Below the pieces are notes generated by a model. It was not told the DNA's origin. It searched no databases and worked only from the letters and a program-made list of their open reading frames with translations. A stretch of 64,000 nt of DNA from an uncultured Granulosicoccaceae bacterium. GTDB lineage: Bacteria; Pseudomonadota; Gammaproteobacteria; Granulosicoccales; Granulosicoccaceae. Both the position numbers and the translations under genes were made by a program. Below are positions 1 through 9,726 of the stretch, one piece after another. Position 1 is the first letter of the stretch. Each line of letters opens with the position of its first letter. The stretch spans positions 1-64,000 of the forward strand of contig CALLOA010000044.1 of assembly GCA_938005265.1 (NCBI GenBank), written 5' to 3'.

Positions 1-914
1 AAGTAAAACGCGTCACCACCGGTTGAGATGACTTTGTTTACGCCGAGGCCGGGCAGGCAGGTGTAGTCTTGCGTTGCGGTCTGACCGGCCATCTGGAATT
101 CGCCTTGAGCCCAGTCACCCATAATCTGGCCTCCAGCGTTACCTGTAATAACCATATTGGTTGCCAGGTTCCAGTCCTGCACATTACTGCCTTTGGCTAG
201 TTCTCTCGCCGTGGCTGCAGCTTCAAAAACTTTGCTAAATTCAGGGCCAGCGGCAGCTTCAGCGCTTTTGTCTATGTAAACACCTTTCCAGGCTTCGGTG
301 CTGGCTATAGCCATGGCCATGACAAAGAAAGCGCCATTGGATTGCCATGATTGGCCTCCCATGGCTAAGGGTACTTTGCCAGCCTCTCTGAGCGCTGGTG
401 CTGCTTCGACAAATTCATCCCAATTGGTGGGAACCGCTACACCGGCATCTTTGAATGCCTGGTGCGACAGCCAGAGCCATTGCCATGAGTGAATATTGAC
501 TGGCACACAGTAGATTTTGCCTTCATAGGTGCAACTTTCGAGCAACGATGACGGGTTGACCAGGTCTTTCCATCCTTCCTTTTCAGCCAGGTCCGTAAGG
601 TCCAGCATAAGCCCGGCATCAATCAGCTCTTCGGTCTGCCGCCCGTGATTGAATTGTGTGGCGCCCATGGGGTCGCCACCAAGTATGCGGCTGACCATGA
701 TTGGCCTTGCAGTTCCGCCACTGCCGGCGATTGCACCATCCACCCAGTTGTGTTCTGTTGACTCATTGAAGGCACGAGCGAATTCCGCCACAGCCGCAGC
801 TTCACCACCTGAAGTCCACCAGTGAGTGACTTCGAGGTCTACTGCGGTGGCTACGCTGGCTAACGACAATGCACATGAACCGAGAGTTGCTAATACTGAC
901 TTTTTTGAAAACAT
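1..914 (-). CDS. Sugar ABC transporter substrate-binding protein, partial
   Basis: The reading frame is open from an ATG at 912-914 to the window edge, so about 304 codons are visible and the C-terminus is missing. The N-terminus is a signal peptide (FSKKS, a hydrophobic stretch, then VATA), giving a mature start near VDLEVTHWWTSGGE. That VTHWWTSGGE opening, followed by SGGTARPIM and GGDPMGATQF, is typical of periplasmic sugar-binding proteins of the extracellular solute-binding family 1 (glucose/mannose type). A clean GGAGG at 921-925 fixes the start. The protein should deliver a sugar to a binding-protein-dependent importer whose permease and ATPase genes would lie left of the window. The sugar cannot be told from the sequence. 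Confidence 0.9.
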   Translation of the reverse strand, partial: MFSKKSVLATLGSCALSLASVATAVDLEVTHWWTSGGEAAAVAEFARAFNESTEHNWVDGAIAGSGGTARPIMVSRILGGDPMGATQFNHGRQTEELIDAGLMLDLTDLAEKEGWKDLVNPSSLLESCTYEGKIYCVPVNIHSWQWLWLSHQAFKDAGVAVPTNWDEFVEAAPALREAGKVPLAMGGQSWQSNGAFFVMAMAIASTEAWKGVYIDKSAEAAAGPEFSKVFEAAATARELAKGSNVQDWNLATNMVITGNAGGQIMGDWAQGEFQMAGQTATQDYTCLPGLGVNKVISTGGDAFY

Positions 915-1590
915 CAACTACCTCCACTTCTTGAGTTTAAGAAATCCAATTTCGTTATGCACCAAGACTATAGCGAGGGTGCATCACTGAGACAACGGGT
1001 TATTGATATTCGCTTTTCGAAAATGGTGGCGAATGGATATGAATGGAGGCAGTCCAAAAGCTCAAAAGCGGGTACCGGGCACGCGTAATAAGCGCTCAAC
1101 CGGGGAATTCAAGATGCCGAGTAACATTATGATGATACTCTGCTTCGCTGGTGCTCTTCTATCCTTACGTCGATAGCTGAAATTTTGTCATAGTCCACTT
1201 ATGAATTAAGTGATTGTTTCATAAGAATTTTACTGCAGCTTGTCGAGGAAAAGTATGGCAGGGAGCTTGCTGAAAACCATCGCGACTGAGTACACTCCGC
1301 TTCGTTTTGGTGTGCAGGCCCTGGCCAAGTGCCGGGAATGCTCACCCGGGCATGATGGCTGAAACGGGCCCAGATGGTGCAAGTTTGCCCAAAGGATCTA
1401 GCTGATGAGGGATTCTGCTGCCGCCACTCACAACCGGAGTGTTGCAATGACTGGCAGTGAGTGTCATTTTAAGAAAGGAGGTTCTGCACGGGAACCGCAA
1501 ACAGAAGCGGTAGTCGTTAGAACTGTTAACCCGAGCCCCTGCTGCATTGTTGCAGCTTGACTGTACAGAAACAGGATTGATCAGATTTTC
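915..1590. other. Intergenic region, no supported gene
   Basis: This stretch separates the divergent sugar-binding protein and topB. It contains several short inverted repeats: AATGAC/GTCATT followed by TTT around 1455-1477, GGTTC/GAACC around 1483-1499 and GCTGC/GCAGC around 1542-1558. It should hold promoters in both directions. No convincing reading frame, tRNA or known riboswitch was recognised. A small leader RNA upstream of topB remains possible. Confidence 0.5.
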
Positions 1591-4209
1591 ATGTCCAAAG
1601 CCCTAATCATCGCCGAAAAGCCCAGCGTCGCCAATGATTTGCAGCGAGTGTTGGCGAAGCCCCTGGGGAAATTCGAAAAGCAGGGTAAAGACCGCAATAC
1701 CTATTTCGAGAACGATTCTGCTGTCATATGTTCAGCAGTTGGCCATCTAGTGCAATTAAAGATGCCGGAAGGCCCCAATGGTAAAAAACTGCCATGGGGT
1801 ATTAAACATCTTCCAGCTATCCCGAAAAAATTTGAACTGCAACCCATCGAGAAAAGTGAATCGAGGTTGAAGTTATTGCTCAGGCTTTTAAAAAAGAAGG
1901 ATGTGAGCGAAGTTATTAACGCCTGTGATGCTGGCCGCGAAGGTGAGCTGATCTTCCGGTATGTCATGGAACTGGCTGGTGTTGAAAAGCCGATAAAGCG
2001 TATGTGGATGCAGTCAATGACCAATGCTTCTATTCTGGAAGCGTTCGAGAACATGCGTGATGACGAGCAAATGATGCCACTGGCTGATGCCGCCATGTGT
2101 CGTTCGGAGAGCGACTGGATGGTCGGACTGAATGGCACTCGTGCACTCACTGCATTCAATTCCCGGCACGGGGGATTTAATGTGACATCGGCCGGTCGAG
2201 TGCAGACGCCGACCCTGGCCATTCTTGCCAAACGGGAAATTGAGATTCGCGAGTTTGTGCCGCGTGACTACTGGGAGGTTCACGCGAATTTTGGTGTGGC
2301 TGCTGGTGAATACGAAGCCCGCTGGTTCCAGGAAGACTTCAAAAAAGATGAAAACGATGCTCACACGCGAGCCGAACGCATCTGGAATCAGCCTGATGCA
2401 GATGCTATTGAAGCGCGATGCCGCGGCAAGAACGGGATTATTGAAGAAACCAAAAAGCCCAGCAAAGAATCGCCACAAATGTTGTTTGATCTGACCAGTC
2501 TGCAACGGGAGGCATCCAGTCGCTTTGGCTTTAGTGCCCGTAACACACTGTCGATTGCCCAGGCTCTGTACGAAAGGCACAAATTGCTGACCTATCCCAG
2601 GACTGATTCCAGATTTCTGCCGGAAGACTACATCAGTACAATTCGTGACAACCTGACTGATTTCAGCAAAGCCAAGAGTAGCAACAATCTGGCGTCTGAA
2701 GTGATTTCTTCTTCTGCCAAGGTTATATCGCAAGACTGGATCAAGCCTAATAAGCGAATTTTCAACAATGCAAAAATCAGCGATCACTTTGCTATTGTGC
2801 CGACCGGCAAGTTGCCAACAGGTGCTCTCAAAGAACAGGAACAAAAGATCTTCGATCTGGTAACAAGGCGCTTGATAGCGATTTTCTACCCGCCGGCGGA
2901 ATTCGAAAACACGACCCGTATTACACGAATCGATCAAGATGCCTTCCTGACCCGCGGTAAGGTACTGGTCAAAGCCGGATACCTTGAGGTCTACGGGCGT
3001 AAACCCGGGGCCAGCGCTGAAAAAGACGAACTGGTGGCGATCAATGAAGGTGAAGAAGCCGTTCTGGATCAGTTGGAAGTGGTCAAGAAGGAAACAAGGC
3101 CCCCAGCCCGCTACACGGAAGCCACATTGCTATCGGCCATGGAAACTGCCGGCAAGCTGGTTGAGGATACCGAGCTGCGTGAAGCTATGAGTGAACGAGG
3201 TCTGGGCACACCGGCCACCCGGGCTGCAACCATTGAAGGTTTGATCTCGTCCAAATACCTGTTTCGTCATGAGCTGCAGAAACGCGACCTTGTTGTTTCC
3301 AACAAGGGTCTCGCTTTAATCAAGCTAATTGATCATATCGGTATTGATTCATTGCGTTCACCTGAACTCACCGGTGATTGGGAATACAAGCTGCGCCAGA
3401 TAGAAAACGGTGAGCTTGATCGTCAGACATTCATGGAAGAAATAAAAACCTTAACCAAAGCGATCGTCACAAAAACTGAAGAGAAAATGACGGAGCTTGA
3501 AAATCAGGTGTTTCCTGATCTCGAGGCGGAGTGCCCATTGTGCAAGCACCCGACTTTCAAACAGACTGACAGCACTTATCATTGCAAAGATCCGGAATGT
3601 AAATTCAAACTCAACAAATACATTGCCAGCCATGAACTCACCATGGCGGAGGCAAAGGCGTTGCTCGAGAATAAACGGATCGGCCCGTTTGAAGATTTCA
3701 AAAATCGTTTTGGTCAGGATTTTGAAGCAGAGTTGGCTTTGGTTGAGTCAAAGCGTACATGGAAAGTTGAATTTACATCAGAGCTAGATGACCAGCGTGA
3801 AGAGGAGGTCAAAAACCTTTCGGATGATCAGTTACTGTGTACAGTGGAAAGGGAGGGTGCCGAACCACTGAAAGTCTATGAAACTGAAACTGCTTACCTG
3901 TGCCCCGAGATGGCTGCAGACAAACAAAAAGGCGGTACCAGAATTGCAAAATCAATTTTGCAGAACGATATAGCGCCAGAACAGGCTAGAAAATTGTTCT
4001 CTGAAGGCAAGACGGAAGTGATAGAAGGATTTATATCACGTAAGACCAAGCGACCGTTCTCGGCCTTTTTGCTTCTCGACGCGAAAACCGGAAAACTTGG
4101 TTTTGAATTTCCGCCACGCCCACCCAAAAAGAAGGTCGCAAAGAAAAAGGCCAAGGCCAAAAAGAAAGTGACCAAGAAATCTACCAGCAAAAAAGCATCT
4201 GGCGAGTAA
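1591..4209 (+). CDS. topB: DNA topoisomerase III (type IA) with C-terminal extension
   Basis: This type IA topoisomerase relaxes and decatenates DNA by single-strand passage. The TOPRIM opening has ALIIAEKPS with Glu9, and the acidic motif is ACDAGREGE at residues 111-119, with Gly in place of the second Asp as in the Bacillus TopB-type subgroup. The catalytic tyrosine is Tyr335 in LLTYPRTDS. It is 872 residues against about 650 for E. coli TopB. The extra part holds a four-cysteine zinc ribbon (CPLC...C...C, from residue 648), two further topoisomerase C-terminal repeats, and a tail of Lys/Ala/Thr-rich sequence that should bind nucleic acid. No strong ribosome site precedes the ATG. The flanking genes are unrelated to DNA metabolism. 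Confidence 0.95.
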   Translation: MSKALIIAEKPSVANDLQRVLAKPLGKFEKQGKDRNTYFENDSAVICSAVGHLVQLKMPEGPNGKKLPWGIKHLPAIPKKFELQPIEKSESRLKLLLRLLKKKDVSEVINACDAGREGELIFRYVMELAGVEKPIKRMWMQSMTNASILEAFENMRDDEQMMPLADAAMCRSESDWMVGLNGTRALTAFNSRHGGFNVTSAGRVQTPTLAILAKREIEIREFVPRDYWEVHANFGVAAGEYEARWFQEDFKKDENDAHTRAERIWNQPDADAIEARCRGKNGIIEETKKPSKESPQMLFDLTSLQREASSRFGFSARNTLSIAQALYERHKLLTYPRTDSRFLPEDYISTIRDNLTDFSKAKSSNNLASEVISSSAKVISQDWIKPNKRIFNNAKISDHFAIVPTGKLPTGALKEQEQKIFDLVTRRLIAIFYPPAEFENTTRITRIDQDAFLTRGKVLVKAGYLEVYGRKPGASAEKDELVAINEGEEAVLDQLEVVKKETRPPARYTEATLLSAMETAGKLVEDTELREAMSERGLGTPATRAATIEGLISSKYLFRHELQKRDLVVSNKGLALIKLIDHIGIDSLRSPELTGDWEYKLRQIENGELDRQTFMEEIKTLTKAIVTKTEEKMTELENQVFPDLEAECPLCKHPTFKQTDSTYHCKDPECKFKLNKYIASHELTMAEAKALLENKRIGPFEDFKNRFGQDFEAELALVESKRTWKVEFTSELDDQREEEVKNLSDDQLLCTVEREGAEPLKVYETETAYLCPEMAADKQKGGTRIAKSILQNDIAPEQARKLFSEGKTEVIEGFISRKTKRPFSAFLLLDAKTGKLGFEFPPRPPKKKVAKKKAKAKKKVTKKSTSKKASGE

Positions 4210-4312
4210 AGTCTTTTGCCTGAAACTGCAGCTGAAACAGTTCCCGTAACAGCGGATGGCAGGCTGCGGGCATGACCTTTTGGGCACTTTCATTTCCGCG
4301 TTTTGGCCTACA

Positions 4313-5620
4313 ATGGCGTCGATGACAAAACAACTCCCTGACTCTCTTTGGGCAGCTACTGCCCCGCAAGCTCCTGTTACTGTTCCGCTTGCTGAAAACA
4401 TCGCGGTTGATGTTGCCATTGTGGGTGCTGGCTTTAATGGCTTGCGCGCAGCTATTTGTCTTGCCGAAGCAGGTAAGAAAGTCTGTGTGCTGGAAGCCGG
4501 GGACATCGGTTGGGGAGCGTCAGGTCGTAACGGAGGGCAAGTTAATCCAATCGGGCATGAACCGCCGAAAACTGTTGCGCAGCGCTGGCAAGGTTTGCAC
4601 GATTCGTCTTACGCGAAGAGATTTACCGACTGCGTTATCGGATCCGCTGATGAGTTGTTCGATGTTGTAGAGCGATACAACATCGATTGCGATGCAGAAC
4701 AAAATGGATGGATAAGGGCCATTCATGGCTCGAGTGCCAACAAGGATTTTGAATCGATGTTTCAGGGCTGGTCAGCTTCAGGTGCGGATTTACGACTAAT
4801 TGAGCGCGACGAGTTGCAAGCCCTTAGTGGAACTACAGGTTATTCACGAGGTTGGGTTTCATCCAAAGGAGGGTCAGTGCAGCCGCTGGCCTATGCTCGG
4901 GGCCTGGCTGTTGCTGCGATCAATGCCGGCGCACAGATTTTTACGCAAACATCAATTTCCACTTTAGTCATGCACGATGGTGGCTGGAAGCTAGCTGCCA
5001 GGAGTGGCGAAGTGCTGGCTGAGCAGGTAATTCTCGCAACTAATGGTTATACCGATGGTCTGTGCGATGGCCTTCAGCAAAGTATTGTACCTATCGTGAG
5101 TATTCAGGCCGCCACGGAAACCCTGACCGCTGAACAGGATGCGCGAATTTTGCCCGGCAGACACACCTTTGCGGATACTCGCCGGGTAATTTACTACTTC
5201 AAGAAGACGGCTGATAAAAGGTTGGTTTTCGGCTCTGCCGGTTTTTCCGGTGAGCAGCCCGGTGTATCAGATATGCATCGGATCCAGCAAGGCATATCGC
5301 GTGTATACCCAATGCTCAACGGTATCGGCATTGACTACATATGGGGTGGCAGAATTGCGGTGACACAGGACCATCTGCCGCATATTCACCAGCCGGCACC
5401 GGGTTTGTGGACCGGCCTTGGGTGTAACGGCCGAGGAGTGGCAATGTCCACGGTCCTTGGGCGATTGCTGGCCGAACTGGCGCTGGGCAAGAGCAGGGAT
5501 TCCATAGCACTGCCCGTAACTTCTATCAAAGCTTTTCCTTTCCATCGTTTTCACCGAATTGGTGCTAAAGCCGTGCTACGTTGGCGTGAACACCTCGACA
5601 ATCGTGAATCCAGAGGCTGA
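4313..5620 (+). CDS. FAD-dependent oxidoreductase, gamma-glutamylputrescine oxidase-like (DAO family)
   Basis: This is a flavoprotein of the D-amino-acid/glycine oxidase fold, expected to oxidise an amine or amino acid. The Rossmann motif VAIVGAGFNG and the FAD-binding WGASGRNGGQ stretch match the PuuB branch, as does the opening PDSLWAAT. The C-terminal part has GLGCNGRGVAMST, the usual second FAD contact. An in-frame ATG at 4256 would add 19 residues unlike the family, so the ATG at 4313 (or 4322) is preferred, giving about 435 residues. It lies about 100 bp after topB and may share its transcript, but has no functional link to it. The substrate is unknown; PuuB-like proteins act on many gamma-glutamyl amines and N-methyl amino acids. 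Confidence 0.85.
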   Translation: MASMTKQLPDSLWAATAPQAPVTVPLAENIAVDVAIVGAGFNGLRAAICLAEAGKKVCVLEAGDIGWGASGRNGGQVNPIGHEPPKTVAQRWQGLHDSSYAKRFTDCVIGSADELFDVVERYNIDCDAEQNGWIRAIHGSSANKDFESMFQGWSASGADLRLIERDELQALSGTTGYSRGWVSSKGGSVQPLAYARGLAVAAINAGAQIFTQTSISTLVMHDGGWKLAARSGEVLAEQVILATNGYTDGLCDGLQQSIVPIVSIQAATETLTAEQDARILPGRHTFADTRRVIYYFKKTADKRLVFGSAGFSGEQPGVSDMHRIQQGISRVYPMLNGIGIDYIWGGRIAVTQDHLPHIHQPAPGLWTGLGCNGRGVAMSTVLGRLLAELALGKSRDSIALPVTSIKAFPFHRFHRIGAKAVLRWREHLDNRESRG

Positions 5621-5726
5621 ACCATCCGACATTTCATGCGCTGGTGTCATCTACCATGTACGTCACAAAATCAGCAAAATGCGACAAGCTGCGATGTCCG
5701 CCCTGCAAATCGTGTAAGACTTGCGA

Positions 5727-5754
5727 TTGCGAACCCAAGATTTGTTGTTACAAT
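5727..5754 (+). promoter_or_regulatory. Candidate sigma-70 promoter for the TauABC-like operon
   Basis: TTGCGA (5727-5732) is followed 16 bp later by TACAAT (5749-5754), about 55 bp before the start codon of the substrate-binding protein. It is a plausible but unproven promoter, chosen only by similarity to the -35/-10 consensus. Confidence 0.4.
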
Positions 5755-5807
5755 CGAAGAATCGCACTAGCCAGGAGCTGGTGCGAACACACTCGGAGAC
5801 TAAATTT

Positions 5808-6773
5808 ATGATCAACACGTTCAAAAAAGCATTGGTGGCGGCTGCAATCACCGCCGGTGCTGTTACATCTGTACAGGCAGCTGACGAAGTAAACGTTGCT
5901 TTCTTTCTTGAGTGGGCAACTCCCAACATGATCGCCAAGACTGACGGTTCATACGCTGATGCGATGGGCGTTGATGTCAACTGGGTTGACTTCACGACCG
6001 GTACCGCAATGACTGAAGCCATGCTGGCAGGTGATATCGATATTTCCTACTCACAGGGTCTCGCACCTTTCGTCACCGCTATACAACAAGGCGCACCGCT
6101 GAAAATGGTTGGTATCGCGGTTGTTTATGAAGCTAATGATTGCTTTGTGCGCAATGGTCTGGGCATCGACAGCTCAAATGCCTCAGAGTTGGAAGGCAAG
6201 ACAGTAGCTGTGCCATTGAACACCATGGCTGACTTCGCATTCCGTAAATACATGGCTCACTATGATGTCGATATCTCTACCATGAATATCGTTGATCAGG
6301 CTCCACCTGATGGTGCGAAATCTCTGGCTGACGGTGCGGTCGATATGGCATGTATCTTTGGTGGTGCTTCTGCAAAAGCCGCTGGTGAAGTGGGTACGCC
6401 GATTATGTCAACGCAGGCTAAGGTTGATGCAGGCATCGGTTCTTTTGATGTAGTTTCTGTCACTGAAAAATTTGCGACAGAGAATCCTGAGCTGGTCAAA
6501 TCATTCCTTGAAGCCACTGACGAGTACAACAGCGCATTCAAAGGTACTGACGAGCAATATGAAATAATTGCGACAGCTGCTGGTATGGATCTGGAAACTA
6601 CCAAGTCTCAGGTAGACGCGTTCATTTTGCCGTCAAACAAAGAGCAAATGGAGCAGTTCTTTGGTGAAGGTGGTCTGGCCGCTGAAGGTGCTGCATCTTT
6701 GGGTCTTGTCTTCTCTGATGAGTCTGATAAAGAAGCACTGGCAAAGACTATCGACGGTTCTTTCCTCGAGTAA
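5808..6773 (+). CDS. ABC transporter substrate-binding protein, TauA/SsuA-NMT1 family
   Basis: This is a periplasmic binding protein of 321 residues. A signal peptide (MINTFKKALVAAAITAGA..VQA) is followed by ADEVNVAFFLEW, the usual opening of taurine/sulfonate/nitrate-type binding proteins. GDIDISYSQGLAPFVTAIQQG and LEGKTVAVPLNTMADF are also typical of the family. The start is placed at 5808 because the reading frame extends 29 codons upstream without signal-peptide character, while the 5808 ATG has a GGAGA site and begins the signal peptide exactly. It is the first gene of a transporter operon and is separated from the ATPase gene by a strong hairpin terminator. That should make the binding protein more abundant than the membrane parts. 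The ligand may be a sulfonate, betaine or related amine; the sequence does not decide. Confidence 0.88.
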   Translation: MINTFKKALVAAAITAGAVTSVQAADEVNVAFFLEWATPNMIAKTDGSYADAMGVDVNWVDFTTGTAMTEAMLAGDIDISYSQGLAPFVTAIQQGAPLKMVGIAVVYEANDCFVRNGLGIDSSNASELEGKTVAVPLNTMADFAFRKYMAHYDVDISTMNIVDQAPPDGAKSLADGAVDMACIFGGASAKAAGEVGTPIMSTQAKVDAGIGSFDVVSVTEKFATENPELVKSFLEATDEYNSAFKGTDEQYEIIATAAGMDLETTKSQVDAFILPSNKEQMEQFFGEGGLAAEGAASLGLVFSDESDKEALAKTIDGSFLE

Positions 6774-6842
6774 GTTGGCGGTTCGGGATATTGGCCGGTA
6801 ATACTGGTCTTCCCCGTGGTTAGCTATACTCATTGTGTATGT

Positions 6843-6876
6843 AATCGAGGCCGCCATGCGCGGCCTCGATTTTTTC
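6843..6876 (+). terminator. Rho-independent terminator between binding protein and ATPase genes
   Basis: An 11-bp perfect stem (6844-6854 with 6860-6870, loop CATGC) is followed directly by a run of T. It sits 70 bp after the binding protein stop and 30 bp before the ATPase start, so it probably attenuates the operon rather than ending it. Confidence 0.85.
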
Positions 6877-6904
6877 CCTGCTAAAACTGTCTGGTATTAA
6901 CACA

Positions 6905-7702
6905 ATGGCAGATCTTGTTTGCAAGAATCTGAATATGACCTTCACCAACCCTCAAACGGGTGATGCCGTTGAGGCATTGAAGGACATTAACTTCAACCTG
7001 AGTAAAGGGGAGCTGCTTTCAGTCCTCGGGCCATCGGGTTGTGGCAAGACAACACTTCTCAATCTCCTCGCCGGATTCCTTAATCCAACCAGTGGGGAAG
7101 CCAGCCTTGGTGGAAAGCAGATAGAAGGGCCAGGTGTTGAAAGAGGCATGGTGTTCCAACAGGGGGCGCTGTTTGAATGGTTGCCTGTATCAAAGAATGT
7201 TGACTACGGCCTGCGCATGAAAAAAACGGACCCTGCAGAAAGCCGTGTACTGGTGGAAAAATGGCTGGATATCGTTGGCTTGCAGGGGTTTGGCGATACG
7301 CCCACCTACCAGCTCTCCGGTGGTATGCAACAACGCGTGGCGTTGGCGCGTTGCCTGATCAATGACCCTGATGTCATCCTGATGGATGAGCCACTGGGTG
7401 CGCTTGATGCACTGACCCGGGAAAAAATGCAATCGCTGGTGCTTGAATTATGGAAAGAAACTGGCAAGACCATCATGATCATTACCCACTCGGTCGAGGA
7501 AGCGCTGTTACTCGGCGAACGCCTCTTTGTCATGGCGCCACGGCCGGGTCGGATTCATAAAGAATACAATCTTCCTTTTGCTGAACGTGGACTATCTGAA
7601 TCACTGCGTGACATCAAACAGGATGCCCACTTCTCCCAGGTACGTGAGGAAATACTGACGATGATCTGGAACATGGAAGAGGAGATTATGGGCCGTGCTT
7701 GA
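6905..7702 (+). CDS. ABC transporter ATP-binding protein, TauB/SsuB-like
   Basis: This is the ATPase subunit of the importer (265 residues). It has Walker [11 protein letters not shown]-loop in [10 protein letters not shown], signature [12 protein letters not shown], Walker [13 protein letters not shown] and the switch histidine in THSVEEA. It belongs to the nitrate/sulfonate/taurine (TauB/SsuB) subfamily and has the normal length. It overlaps the permease gene by 8 bp, which implies translational coupling. It follows the operon-internal terminator, so its level probably depends on readthrough. Confidence 0.92.
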   Translation: MADLVCKNLNMTFTNPQTGDAVEALKDINFNLSKGELLSVLGPSGCGKTTLLNLLAGFLNPTSGEASLGGKQIEGPGVERGMVFQQGALFEWLPVSKNVDYGLRMKKTDPAESRVLVEKWLDIVGLQGFGDTPTYQLSGGMQQRVALARCLINDPDVILMDEPLGALDALTREKMQSLVLELWKETGKTIMIITHSVEEALLLGERLFVMAPRPGRIHKEYNLPFAERGLSESLRDIKQDAHFSQVREEILTMIWNMEEEIMGRA

Positions 7703-9623
7703 ATCGTTATCTGACAATCGTGCATCCATAGCCGCAGTACTGATTCTTCTGATTCTGGCGGCATTTGTCGTATCACTTGTAATTGGCAAGCGCCAGTCGA
7801 GGCTGCGAGCCAAGGACGAAGTATTTGGTGACCCGCAACGTACCCGTGGTGGCTGGTATTGGGCACTGTTAGGTGTCTGTACGATTCTGTTGACCTGGTT
7901 CTACTTCTCCTGGGGTGTAGGGCGTGCTTACTTTCCGCAAACTGCCAACGAGATGTGCCAGATTGCCAAGCTGGACGAGACTCTTTCACCCATCACTGCA
8001 AGGCTGCCGATAGAATCCCGTTACTACAAGTCTACCTTGCTGGTGTCTCGTAACACCACTCAGCTGGAGACACTTGAAAGTTCTCTGCCGGTTGAGGCTT
8101 TTACTGAACAAGAGCAGACTGAACTGCTGGCACTGATTGAGAACTCGCGGCAACTAATCGTCAATTCGTCTGACCCGGCAAATCTGAATCAGGAAGCTCA
8201 AGTCCAATTTGAAAAACTATCTGGTGAAATTGAAACACTGAGTGCCGATTTACGAAAGGGAAGTGAAGGTCTGGAGCCGACTGCGGAGGCCTTGGCGCAG
8301 CCCAAGTGGGGTGTATCTTCTACTGAGATACCTATTCTGCCTACGACCTCCAGAGGCGTCCTGTTTGACCAGGTGGCTAGTAAGTCTGAAGCCATCACGG
8401 CCGCTTTTGTAAAAGTCAGGAACCATATTCCCGCCAATGACGCGTTGATTGCTGACACCAAAGAACGGCTTGCTGCTTTAAAAGAAGCTAATGAAAGTGG
8501 CAGCTTTGATGAAAAAACTACCGAAGCCCGAAATGCTTACGTTAAGGCGGTAGATCGAATATTCAAACGCCTCGATGATGGTTTGATTTTCCCTTCCAAG
8601 TCACTGGATACCATCAATGCAGCAATCACAGATCTGCATGATGCGAAGAATGATGCCAAAGGCAATCTCACGCTTATCGATGCGGTTTTCTTCCCCGGCA
8701 AAGGTGTTGTGAAGTCAAAAACGCAATGCACTGAGCAGGGTTCAGCACGTTGGCTGCCCAAGCCGACTGATGTTGTTGCTACCTTCGGTAAATTGGCCAA
8801 CCCGAATCTTGAAGACGGTGGCGGCTACCGTGGTTTCCCTTTGTTGTGGTGGAAGTGGTTACCGGTGGCTGATGTTACCGGGTTTCTGTTCCCGGACTGG
8901 ATTGCCGATGCCTGGCCGGGTGAATACGCCCGCCATGGTTCTGATGGCAGCATCGATCCGAATTTCAAAGACAAATTGCTGGCTTTTGCTGAAGGCGAGG
9001 TCAATCTGGGTTCTATCCCGATGCTCGACGGGCATATATGGGACTCGCTGTTCCGTGTGCTGGTGGCGCTTGCGCTAGGTATTTTACTGGGTGTTCCGCT
9101 GGGCTTGTTCATGGGTGTATCGAAGTTCTTTAAGTCATTCTTCGATCCACTGATAGAGCTTTATCGCCCGGTGCCGCCGCTTGCCTGGGCACCGTTGATA
9201 CTGACGATATTCGGTATCAAGGACGACGGTAAGATCTTCCTTCTGTTTATGGTCGCCTTCGCCATTATGGTGATATCTGCGCGAACGGGGGCTTCAGGTA
9301 CCCAGCTGTCAAAAATACGAGCGGCTCATTCCCTGGGTTCGACGGACCGCCAGATCATGTGGAATGTTATTTTTCCGAATGCGCTACCGGAAATCCTCAC
9401 AGGTATTCGTATCGCCATCGGTGTTTGCTGGGGCACATTGGTTGCGGCTGAAATGTTGGCTGGAACCACTGGTGTTGGTTTTATCGAGAATATTGCCAGA
9501 ACCGTGTCTGATTATGAGCTGATCTGGGTAACCATCCTAATTATGGGTATTCTTGGGCTGGTGTTTGACCTGATGATGCGCTGGGTCATTGACAAGACCA
9601 TTCCCTGGAGAGGTAAAGGGTAG
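7695..9623 (+). CDS. ABC transporter permease, TauC/SsuC-like, with large N-terminal extracytoplasmic insert
   Basis: The last ~200 residues form a normal BPD_transp_1 permease, with the EAA loop SLGSTDRQIMWNVIFPNALP that docks on the ATPase. The protein is 642 residues, more than twice the family's usual 250-280. The extra N-terminal part has a membrane segment at about 12-31 and a second at about 53-75. About 350 residues rich in Glu, Leu, Ala and Lys then follow, with coiled-coil-like stretches (EQEQTELLALIENSRQLI, VQFEKLSGEIETLSADL), presumably in the periplasm. The start is a GTG overlapping the end of the ATPase gene. The extra domain could gate or capture the substrate-loaded binding protein; that is inference, as I recognise no known domain there. 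Confidence 0.88.
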   Translation: MLESLSDNRASIAAVLILLILAAFVVSLVIGKRQSRLRAKDEVFGDPQRTRGGWYWALLGVCTILLTWFYFSWGVGRAYFPQTANEMCQIAKLDETLSPITARLPIESRYYKSTLLVSRNTTQLETLESSLPVEAFTEQEQTELLALIENSRQLIVNSSDPANLNQEAQVQFEKLSGEIETLSADLRKGSEGLEPTAEALAQPKWGVSSTEIPILPTTSRGVLFDQVASKSEAITAAFVKVRNHIPANDALIADTKERLAALKEANESGSFDEKTTEARNAYVKAVDRIFKRLDDGLIFPSKSLDTINAAITDLHDAKNDAKGNLTLIDAVFFPGKGVVKSKTQCTEQGSARWLPKPTDVVATFGKLANPNLEDGGGYRGFPLLWWKWLPVADVTGFLFPDWIADAWPGEYARHGSDGSIDPNFKDKLLAFAEGEVNLGSIPMLDGHIWDSLFRVLVALALGILLGVPLGLFMGVSKFFKSFFDPLIELYRPVPPLAWAPLILTIFGIKDDGKIFLLFMVAFAIMVISARTGASGTQLSKIRAAHSLGSTDRQIMWNVIFPNALPEILTGIRIAIGVCWGTLVAAEMLAGTTGVGFIENIARTVSDYELIWVTILIMGILGLVFDLMMRWVIDKTIPWRGKG

Positions 9624-9629
9624 GCATGC

Positions 9630-9648
9630 GCCCGACCTTCAGTCGGGC
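9630..9648 (+). other. Intra-operon stem-loop after the permease gene
   Basis: GCCCGAC and GTCGGGC form a perfect 7-bp stem with a 5-nt loop, seven bases after the permease stop. There is no T run, so it is more likely an mRNA-processing or stability element than a terminator. Confidence 0.45.
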
Positions 9649-9726
9649 AGCTTTGGGTATCAGATAAACGCGCTGGTCGTGCTAACATTCGTTGGGTTAC
9701 CACAGGACTTAAGGGAACAAGAGTTT

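Noticed and set aside
1340..1420. Hammerhead-like CTGATGA and GAAA near each other
   Set aside because: The order and stem pairing do not fit; no UH cleavage site follows the GGGC/GCCC stem.
1199..1447. Minus-strand frame of 82 codons in the gap before topB
   Set aside because: No ribosome site, composition unlike neighbours and no recognisable motif.
2014..2937. Minus-strand frame of 307 codons inside topB
   Set aside because: Shadow of the topB coding frame; composition and lack of motifs do not support a gene.
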